DNA of 29,744 nt, from NCBI GenBank assembly GCA_000436735.1, contig FR887059.1, positions 1-29,744 on the forward strand, read 5' to 3'. The DNA is from Firmicutes bacterium CAG:170. GTDB taxonomy: Bacteria; Bacillota; Clostridia; Oscillospirales; Oscillospiraceae. The notes under the pieces were generated by a model. It was not told the DNA's origin, did no database searches, and saw nothing but the letters and a program-made list of their open reading frames with translations. Below, piece by piece: positions 16,085 to 29,744 of the stretch (position 1 is its first letter; each line of letters begins with the position of its first letter). The translations under genes were made by a program, and so were the position numbers.

Positions 16085-16414
16085 TTACGACCCCGTTTTG
16101 AATAAATCTGAAAGGCGCTCCTCCGGGAGGAGCGTCACGAACTCCCATTTTTCGCAAAGCGCCTGCACGATCCGCCCTCCGGTCTCACTCAGCCCCACAT
16201 CCAATAGATAGACGCTGCCGGAGGTCAGCCCGACCTCCCGAAGCCATAGAATTCCGCGAATCGCATGCTCCAGCTCCTGCGCATCGCCGGAGACCGGGTA
16301 CAGCATTTTCAGCGCTTTTCCGCCGAACGGTCTGAGAAAGCAGCCTGTGACGCACCATAAAAGCAGGATCACGCCGCAGACCGACAGAATCGCAACCAGA
16401 ATCTCAAAAACCAT
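16085..16414 (-). CDS. Small single-pass membrane protein, unknown function
   Basis: 109 aa, first gene of the operon with recD2, comF and mreB. ATG 16414 is preceded by a near-perfect AGGAGGTGA at a 4-nt gap. A hydrophobic helix with several Cys covers residues 3-26 (ILVAILSVCGVILLLWCVTG). A cytosolic domain of about 80 residues follows, with a helix (AQELEHAIRGILWLRE) and a strand-turn-helix segment VYLLDVGLSETGGRIVQAL that resembles half of a small Rossmann-like fold. No family is recognised. The stop lies 2 nt from the recD2 GTG, implying coupled translation. Confidence 0.85.
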   Translation of the reverse strand: MVFEILVAILSVCGVILLLWCVTGCFLRPFGGKALKMLYPVSGDAQELEHAIRGILWLREVGLTSGSVYLLDVGLSETGGRIVQALCEKWEFVTLLPEERLSDLFKTGS

Positions 16415-16467
16415 TTTCTCACCTCCTGCTCTCATACTATGCAGAAGGCGGATGAGCGGCTGATTTG

Positions 16468-16496
16468 ATTTTACTACAAATTCCCCGTAATTTCCA
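16468..16496 (-). promoter_or_regulatory. Candidate promoter of the 109-aa protein-recD2-comF-mreB operon
   Basis: Minus strand TGGAAA, a 17-bp spacer and TAAAAT; the start near 16461 leaves a leader of about 47 nt. The -35 box matches the consensus at four of six positions. Confidence 0.5.
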
Positions 16497-16530
16497 CATA
16501 TATTTCTTCGAAATCGGAAAAACCACAAAA

Positions 16531-16558
16531 TATGCCGCAGCCGGACGGCTGCGGCATA
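16531..16558 (-). terminator. Second hairpin downstream of tuf
   Basis: Perfect 12-bp stem TATGCCGCAGCC against GGCTGCGGCATA with loop GGAC. The minus-strand continuation is TTTTG, fitting an intrinsic terminator. It lies about 90 nt beyond the first tuf terminator and just upstream of the next operon promoter. Confidence 0.7.
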
Positions 16559-16646
16559 AAGTCTCCAGAGAGACAGGGCGTTATGCACAAAGATCATACG
16601 GAAAAAATGTTCGTCTTGTCCTACACGCAGCCATGCTGAAATAAGA

Positions 16647-16674
16647 AAAAGAGGACGCCGAAGCGTCCTCTTTT
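16647..16674 (-). terminator. Intrinsic terminator of tuf
   Basis: 12-bp stem AAAAGAGGACGC against GCGTCCTCTTTT (loop CGAA), 8 nt after the tuf stop. On the minus strand it continues into T-rich sequence CTTATTT. Confidence 0.88.
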
Positions 16675-16682
16675 CAAGAGAA

Positions 16683-17939
<1,257 letters not shown>

Positions 17940-17995
17940 GAAAATATCCTCCTTAGTTTGTAAACGTACAAATAATTGTTGAATTCGTCTTCCTC

Positions 17996-18024
17996 ATCAT
18001 ACACGACAAATGCAGTTTTGACAA
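17996..18024 (-). promoter_or_regulatory. tuf promoter
   Basis: Minus strand TTGTCA, a 17-bp spacer and TATGAT (17996-18001). The start near 17989 gives a leader of about 50 nt holding a small TTTGTA/TACAAA hairpin before AGGAGG. Confidence 0.85.
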
Positions 18025-18032
18025 GGAAAATT

Positions 18033-18058
18033 TCAAAAAACAATACAGAAAACTGTAT
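18033..18058 (-). terminator. Weak terminator between fusA and tuf
   Basis: Six-bp stem ATACAG/CTGTAT with loop TTTT, then TGTTTTTTG on the minus strand, right after the fusA stop. The short A/T-rich stem suggests partial termination, with some read-through into tuf. Confidence 0.5.
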
Positions 18059-18062
18059 CGGA

Positions 18063-20141
18063 TCAATAACCTCTGCGCTTCTTGATGACCTCGTCGGCAA
18101 GATTCTTGGAAAGCTCCACATAGTGGCTGGGTTCCATGGAGAACTGGCCGCGGCCCTGCGTGCGCGAACGGAGGTTGGTGGCATAACCGAACATCTCGGA
18201 CAGCGGAACATCGCAGTCGATCTGGTGCGCGCCGTTGCGTGCTTCCAGCGACCGGACGGAGCCGCGGCGGCCGGAGATGTCGCCGATCACGTCGCCCATA
18301 TACTCGTCAGGGACGATGATGCTGACCTTCATGATCGGCTCGAGGATGACGGGATCCGCTTTTTGGCAGGCTTCCTTGAACGCCATGGAACCGGCGATCT
18401 TGAATGCCAGCTCGGAGGAGTCAACCTCGTGGTAAGAGCCATCATACAGCGTGACCTTGACATCGACGACCGGGAATCCGGCGAGAACGCCGGCCTCCAT
18501 CGCACCGCGAATGCCTTGTTCAACCGCAGGAATGTATTCCTTCGGGACGGAGCCGCCGACGGTGGCGTCGATGAACTCGAAGCCCTTGCCGCTCTCGTTC
18601 GGCTCGACGGTGATCTTGACATGGCCGTACTGGCCCTTGCCGCCGGACTGACGCGCGTACTTGGTCTCCTGGTTGACCTTCTTGCGGATGGTCTCCTTGT
18701 AAGCGACCTGGGGTGCGCCCACGTTCGCTTCCACCTTGAACTCCCTCAGAAGGCGGTCAACGATGATCTCCAGATGAAGCTCGCCCATGCCAGCGATGAT
18801 GGTCTGGCCGGTCTCTTCATCGGTATAGGTCTTGAACGTCGGGTCCTCTTCCGCCAGCTTTGCCAGCGCAATGCCCATTTTCTCCTGACCGGCCTTTGTT
18901 TTCGGCTCGATGGCCACACGGATGACCGGCTCGGGGAATTCCATGGACTCGAGGATGATCGGATGGTCCATATCGCAGAGCGTATTGCCGGTGGTCGTGT
19001 TCTTAAGGCCCACGACGGCGGCGATATCGCCGGAATAGACGCAGCTGAGATCTTCTCTGTGGTTGGCGTGCATCAGCAGGATGCGGCCCATACGTTCCCG
19101 AACATTTTTGTTGGTGTTGAGCACCGTTTTGCCGGCCTCCAGCGTACCGGAATAGACCCGGAAGAACGCCAGCTTGCCGACGTAGGGATCCGTCGCAATC
19201 TTGAACGCCAGAGCGGAGAACGGCGCGCTGTCATCAGCTGCACGGGTCTCCTCTTCCTCGGTTCTGGGATTGACGCCGGTGATCGCGGGCTTGTCAAGAG
19301 GCGACGGCAGGAAATCGACGATCGCATCGAGGAGCTCCTGAACGCCCTTGTTTTTGTAGGACGAGCCGCAGAGAACGGGGATCACCTTGTTGGCGATGGT
19401 CGCTCTGCGCAGCGCGGCCCGGATCTTCGTCTCGGGGATTTCTTCTCCCTCGAGATAGAGCATCATGATTTCTTCGTCCTCGTCAGAGATCTGCTCGAGC
19501 ATATGATCCCGATACTGCGCGGCAAGCTCTGCCAGCTCCTCGGGGATCTCTTCCTCGCGCATATCCTTGCCCAGCTCGTCGTAGAAGACATACGCCTTCA
19601 TGCGGATCAGATCGACGACGCCGCGGAAGGTATCCTCCGCGCCAATGGGCAGCTGAAGCGGAACTGCCGTACACTTGAGACGGTCGTCCATCATTTTGAG
19701 GACATTGAAGAAATCGGCGCCCATCATGTCCATTTTGTTGACGTAAACGATACGCGGGACATGATATTTGTCGGCCTGTCTCCATACAGTCTCGGTCTGA
19801 GGCTCCACGCCGCCCTTTGCACAAAGGACGGTCACAGAGCCGTCGAGCACGCGCAGGGAACGTTCGACCTCAACGGTGAAGTCCACATGTCCCGGCGTGT
19901 CGATGATGTTGATGCGCACGCCCTTCCAGTGACAGGTCGTCGCAGCAGAGGTGATCGTGATGCCACGCTCCTGCTCCTGCTCCATCCAGTCCATGGTGGC
20001 GGTGCCGTCATGGGTCTCTCCGAGTCTGTAATTGACACCGGTGTAGAAAAGAATACGCTCTGTCGTCGTCGTCTTTCCTGCATCGATATGAGCCATGATG
20101 CCAATGTTTCTCGTATTCTCAAGTGAAAACTGTCTTGGCAT
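18063..20141 (-). CDS. fusA: Elongation factor G
   Basis: Translocase GTPase, 692 aa, full length. G1 AHIDAGKTT (residues 17-25), switch I QERGITITSAATTC, G3 DTPGHVDFT, G4 NKMD and the later EF-G domains with VGAPQVAYKETI and GRRGSVRSLEARNG are all present. ATG 20141 follows AAAGGAG at a 6-nt gap, 18 nt after rpsG. Third gene after ybxF in the str-type operon ybxF-rpsL-rpsG-fusA. Confidence 0.98.
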   Translation of the reverse strand: MPRQFSLENTRNIGIMAHIDAGKTTTTERILFYTGVNYRLGETHDGTATMDWMEQEQERGITITSAATTCHWKGVRINIIDTPGHVDFTVEVERSLRVLDGSVTVLCAKGGVEPQTETVWRQADKYHVPRIVYVNKMDMMGADFFNVLKMMDDRLKCTAVPLQLPIGAEDTFRGVVDLIRMKAYVFYDELGKDMREEEIPEELAELAAQYRDHMLEQISDEDEEIMMLYLEGEEIPETKIRAALRRATIANKVIPVLCGSSYKNKGVQELLDAIVDFLPSPLDKPAITGVNPRTEEEETRAADDSAPFSALAFKIATDPYVGKLAFFRVYSGTLEAGKTVLNTNKNVRERMGRILLMHANHREDLSCVYSGDIAAVVGLKNTTTGNTLCDMDHPIILESMEFPEPVIRVAIEPKTKAGQEKMGIALAKLAEEDPTFKTYTDEETGQTIIAGMGELHLEIIVDRLLREFKVEANVGAPQVAYKETIRKKVNQETKYARQSGGKGQYGHVKITVEPNESGKGFEFIDATVGGSVPKEYIPAVEQGIRGAMEAGVLAGFPVVDVKVTLYDGSYHEVDSSELAFKIAGSMAFKEACQKADPVILEPIMKVSIIVPDEYMGDVIGDISGRRGSVRSLEARNGAHQIDCDVPLSEMFGYATNLRSRTQGRGQFSMEPSHYVELSKNLADEVIKKRRGY

Positions 20142-20159
20142 GCTGCTCTCCTTTTGTAA

Positions 20160-20630
20160 TTACCAGCGGAAGTGAGAGAATGCCTTGTTGGCCTCTGCCA
20201 TCTTATGCGTATCCTCACGCTTCTTGACGGCGGAGCCGGTGTTGTTGCAGGCGTCCATGATCTCGCCGGCCAGGCGTTCTCTCATGGTCTTCTCACTTCT
20301 TGCGCGGCTATAGTTGGTCAGCCAACGCAGACCCAGGGTCTGGCGTCTTGCGGGGCGGACTTCGATCGGCACCTGATAGTTGGCGCCGCCGACACGACGG
20401 GTCTTGACCTCCACTGCGGGCATGATATTCTCCATGGCCTGCTGGAAGGCTTCAAGGCCGGATTTTCCGGTCTTTTCTTCGACGATCTGGAAAGCGCCAT
20501 AAACGACCTTCTGAGCGACACCCTTCTTGCCGTCGAGCATGATGCTGTTGACAAGCTTGGTGACCAGGACAGAGCCGTAGATCGGATCCGGAAGAATTTC
20601 TCTCTTGGGAACGTTACCTCTTCTTGGCAC
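20160..20630 (-). CDS. rpsG: 30S ribosomal protein S7
   Basis: Primary binder of the 16S rRNA 3' domain, 156 aa, the standard length. It begins (M)PRRGNVPKRE and contains ARRQTLGLRWLTNYSR and KKREDTHKMAEANKAFSHFRW. The start is GTG 20630, set by AAGGAGGG seven nt upstream and by alignment with other S7 proteins; the ATG six codons earlier lies within that site. S7 represses its own operon in E. coli; the structured rpsL-rpsG gap here could serve that role. Confidence 0.97.
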   Translation of the reverse strand: MPRRGNVPKREILPDPIYGSVLVTKLVNSIMLDGKKGVAQKVVYGAFQIVEEKTGKSGLEAFQQAMENIMPAVEVKTRRVGGANYQVPIEVRPARRQTLGLRWLTNYSRARSEKTMRERLAGEIMDACNNTGSAVKKREDTHKMAEANKAFSHFRW

Positions 20631-20669
20631 TTTGCTTCCCTCCTTCATAAAATGATTTCATAGGTACTT

Positions 20670-20756
20670 CGGAGGTTCCTTGTCCTCCGTTCTTTGTGCC
20701 TGCCAAGAGGTTTTACGTTCATATATATAAAAACTCTTAGCAAGGCATTGCCTTGC
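20670..20756 (-). promoter_or_regulatory. Structured rpsL-rpsG intergenic region
   Basis: This 157-nt gap is long for an S12-S7 pair. It holds a 7-bp hairpin GCAAGGC/GCCTTGC (20740-20756), followed on the minus strand by TAAGAGTTTTTA, and a 6-bp hairpin CGGAGG/CCTCCG (20670-20689) before the rpsG Shine-Dalgarno. An attenuator or S7 target is plausible but unproven. Confidence 0.4.
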
Positions 20757-20787
20757 GAAAGGCATCATTGCAGTAAGTGCCGGAAGA

Positions 20788-21213
20788 TTACTTCTTCTTG
20801 CCAGCCTTCGGCTTCTTCGCGCCGTACTTGGAGCGAGCCTGCATACGACCCTGAACGCCCTGGGTATCGAGCGTACCACGGATGATGTGGTAACGAACGC
20901 CAGGCAGGTCCTTGACACGGCCGCCGCGGATCAGCACGACAGAGTGCTCCTGCAGGTTGTGACCGACACCGGGAATATAAGCAGAAACCTCGTAACCGTT
21001 GGTCAGACGCACACGGGCGATCTTACGCAGAGCGGAGTTCGGCTTCTTCGGGGTGGTGGTACGCACAGCAGTGCAAACGCCTCTCTTCTGAGGAGAAGAC
21101 AGGTCAGTGGCACGGTTCTTCAGGGTGTTGATGCCCTTCTGGAGTGCCGGAGCCGTGGATTTGTAAGTGGACTGTTCTCTGCCCTTTCTTACAAGCTGAT
21201 TAAAAGTAGGCAT
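20788..21213 (-). CDS. rpsL: 30S ribosomal protein S12
   Basis: Decoding-centre protein, 141 aa. It has the Gram-positive-type insertion after PAL (KGINTLKNRATDLSS), absent from the 124-aa E. coli form. The streptomycin-region motif TTPKKPNSALRK carries the wild-type lysines, and GGRVKDLPGVRYHI has the conserved Lys-Asp. No resistance-type change is seen. ATG 21213 is preceded by GAAAGGAGG at an 8-nt gap; the longer open frame to 21369 overlaps ybxF and is not used. Confidence 0.98.
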   Translation of the reverse strand: MPTFNQLVRKGREQSTYKSTAPALQKGINTLKNRATDLSSPQKRGVCTAVRTTTPKKPNSALRKIARVRLTNGYEVSAYIPGVGHNLQEHSVVLIRGGRVKDLPGVRYHIIRGTLDTQGVQGRMQARSKYGAKKPKAGKKK

Positions 21214-21238
21214 GATTTTTCCTCCTTTCTCGAATGAT

Positions 21239-21293
21239 GCTGTTTTACAGCTTTTATATTGTCCCGAAATATCACAGGATATTCCGCAGGGAC
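21239..21293 (-). promoter_or_regulatory. Hairpins in the ybxF-rpsL gap
   Basis: The segment 21261-21293 folds on the minus strand with an outer GTCCC/GGGAC stem, a 3-nt bulge and an inner 8-bp stem GGAATATC/GATATTTC. A second small hairpin GCTGT/ACAGC (21239-21251) precedes the rpsL Shine-Dalgarno. No T-run follows, so these are not terminators. Confidence 0.4.
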
Positions 21294-21307
21294 CAAATTG
21301 TGGTGCG

Positions 21308-21550
21308 CTAGCGCACGATCGCGGCGGCCGCAGAGCTGACCGCGATGCCGCAGGCTTTTCCAAGCTCACTCATCGTGATGTCTGTGACGACCTCCACGCC
21401 GTTTTCACGGCACTGCGCCAGCAGCGGCCCGGTCAGCGCAGGATCTGCGTCCTTCGCCAGAAACACGAGCTTTGCCGAACGATCCTTCAGCGCGCGGCGA
21501 AGCTGTTTGATGCCAACCACTTTCTTTGCGGTTTTCAATTCCTCCAGCAT
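21308..21550 (-). CDS. ybxF: L7Ae/L30e-family RNA-binding protein (YbxF-like)
   Basis: 80-aa member of the ribosomal L7Ae/L30e/Gadd45 family, between rpoC and rpsL exactly as in Bacillus. YbxF-type proteins bind kink-turn RNA. The core shows VVGIKQLRRALKD, ALKLVFLAKDAD-like strand sequence (SAKLVFLAKDAD) and VTDITMSELGKACGIAVSSAAAAIV. ATG 21550 follows GGAGG at 7 nt; upstream in-frame codons lie in the leader hairpin. It is the first gene of the str-type operon. A 14-bp palindrome (21303-21316) overlaps its stop codon. Confidence 0.9.
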   Translation of the reverse strand: MLEELKTAKKVVGIKQLRRALKDRSAKLVFLAKDADPALTGPLLAQCRENGVEVVTDITMSELGKACGIAVSSAAAAIVR

Positions 21551-21572
21551 TGCTGTACCTCCGGGGTCGTTG

Positions 21573-21590
21573 GTGCGGGCAGACCCGCAC
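21573..21590 (-). promoter_or_regulatory. Leader hairpin of the ybxF-rpsL-rpsG-fusA operon
   Basis: Perfect 7-bp stem GTGCGGG/CCCGCAC with a 4-nt loop at the very 5' end of the transcript, just before the ybxF Shine-Dalgarno. It may stabilise the mRNA or be a regulatory site. Confidence 0.45.
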
Positions 21591-21598
21591 AATCATGA

Positions 21599-21627
21599 AT
21601 TATAGCAGAATGAACGAACTTCGTCAA
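21599..21627 (-). promoter_or_regulatory. Promoter of the str-type operon
   Basis: Minus strand TTGACG, a 17-bp spacer and TATAAT (21599-21604). A second TTGACA sits 13 nt upstream (21635-21640) in A/T-rich DNA, without a matching -10 box. Confidence 0.88.
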
Positions 21628-21761
21628 CAAGAATTGTCAAAATTACCTTTACTTTTTTCTGAAATTTTGCAGTTTTCGGGGTTATGTACGCACTGTACAC
21701 GCAGTTTTCCATACTGCGCGGCCACATTCCCCTGTCGCTGCTCTTTTCAGCCCGCTTTGGT

Positions 21762-21795
21762 AAAAGATCGGGCGCCCGGAGGCGTCCGATCTTTT
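21762..21795 (-). terminator. Intrinsic terminator of rpoBC
   Basis: Stem AAAAGATCGG and CGCC against GGCG and CCGATCTTTT (one A/C mismatch, loop TCCG), 15 nt after the rpoC stop. The run of T is short. Confidence 0.8.
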
Positions 21796-21810
21796 ATGAA
21801 AGCTCGTTCC

Positions 21811-25734
<3,924 letters not shown>

Positions 25735-25749
25735 TGTATTGCCACCTCC

Positions 25750-29447
<3,698 letters not shown>

Positions 29448-29448
<1 letters not shown>

Positions 29449-29600
29449 TATGTTTCATCACAGCCTTTCTTTTTGGTTCTGTGTTTTTGACACACTCGGT
29501 CGCGTTGTCGTTTTTTCGCCATATCCTGCTTGCGCTTTCTCTCCCCCGGTGCTATAATCACAATATAAGGGAAGTTTGGCGAAAGCTCATACTCAGGCAT
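29448..29600 (-). CDS. Possible 50-codon leader ORF upstream of rpoB
   Basis: The minus frame from ATG 29600 is open for 50 codons and ends in TAA that shares its last A with the rpoB ATG (TAATG). The start lies only about 5 nt after the expected transcription start, so it would be translated nearly leaderless, without a Shine-Dalgarno. The peptide begins MPEYELSPNF, has a hydrophobic IVIIAPG and ends Lys/Arg-rich (KKKGCDET). An internal ATG at 29522 would give 24 residues. Third-position GC (about 46%) is lower than in neighbouring genes and rare AGA, CGA and ATA codons occur, so this may be chance. Confidence 0.3.
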
Positions 29601-29611
29601 TATGGATTACC

Positions 29612-29640
29612 ATTTTAGCATGGTCTGTATGACTTGTCAA
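29612..29640 (-). promoter_or_regulatory. rpoBC promoter
   Basis: Minus strand TTGACA (29635-29640), a 17-bp spacer and TAAAAT (29612-29617). The start near 29605 gives an rpoB leader of about 155 nt. Confidence 0.88.
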
Positions 29641-29710
29641 TTCCTTCTTGAATTTTTTGTGCACTCTGCCGCATTTTCTTTTGAAAATGCGACTTTTCTA
29701 TTTTTCGGAC

Positions 29711-29744
29711 AGAAAAGCGGCCCCGGCGAGACTTCGCCGGGGCC
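29711..29744 (-). terminator. Terminator of the gene upstream of rpoB
   Basis: Perfect 11-bp stem GGCCCCGGCGA against TCGCCGGGGCC (hairpin 29719-29744), then GCTTTTCT on the minus strand. It ends a unit outside the window, probably rplJL. From here to the rpoBC promoter there is only A/T-rich DNA with an ATTTTC/GAAAAT-type inverted repeat near 29675-29690. Confidence 0.8.

Noticed and set aside
17976..20126. Plus-strand frame of 716 codons, and a similar one at 13866-15548
   Set aside because: Both mirror fusA and recD2, whose motifs are complete on the minus strand.
21261..21293. Kink-turn target for the YbxF-like protein
   Set aside because: A 3-nt bulge is present, but the tandem sheared G-A pairs that define a kink-turn are replaced by G-C and G-U pairs.

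Overview
The window is a GC-rich (roughly 55-60% by eye), densely coded chromosomal segment that looks like core genome of a spore-forming, low-GC-type-derived Firmicute of class Clostridia, probably order Oscillospirales (Oscillibacter/Flavonifractor-like). The reasons are the gene order rpoB-rpoC-ybxF-rpsL-rpsG-fusA-tuf, the Gram-positive-type S12 insertion, strong AGGAGG ribosome binding sites, lipobox lipoproteins with Pro/Glu-rich linkers, a VanR/VanS-like two-component pair and clean vegetative promoters (TTGACA/TATAAT class, 17-bp spacers). The genus is an inference. No rRNA, tRNA, CRISPR array, insertion sequence or prophage was seen.

Layout. 1-3646 (minus strand): a 3'-truncated feoB and overlapping feoA (ferrous iron uptake), a large lipoprotein of unknown function, and a YfcE-type metallophosphodiesterase. 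3746-9844 (plus strand): a response regulator and multi-pass histidine kinase overlapping by 4 nt, a terminator, a promoter with a short leader ORF and a second lipoprotein, then the pseudouridine catabolic pair psuK-psuG behind a promoter with an operator-like palindrome. 10047-10565 (plus): a small helical, possibly ferritin-like protein preceded by a sporulation-sigma-like promoter. 10576-16496 (minus): an APC amino acid permease with its own promoter, and an operon of an unknown 109-aa membrane protein, recD2, comF and a lone mreB. 16531-29744 (minus): the translation/transcription block tuf, fusA, rpsG, rpsL, ybxF, rpoC, rpoB.

How the parts work together. The rpoB-rpoC unit starts at a strong promoter just after the terminator hairpin of an upstream gene outside the window, and ends in its own terminator. 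A second strong promoter then drives ybxF-rpsL-rpsG-fusA, and a third drives tuf. PsuK phosphorylates pseudouridine and PsuG splits the product to uracil and ribose-5-phosphate. The two-component system and the adjacent lipoprotein may form an envelope-sensing unit.

Most of the window is conserved housekeeping DNA and no obvious new multi-gene system is visible. The points most worth a second look are small: a possible 50-codon ORF filling the rpoB leader and overlapping the rpoB start, an Arg-rich leader ORF with hairpins before the 6811 lipoprotein, a 17-residue insertion in EF-Tu, a sporulation-type promoter before the 10096 gene, and an operator-like palindrome at the psuKG start site.
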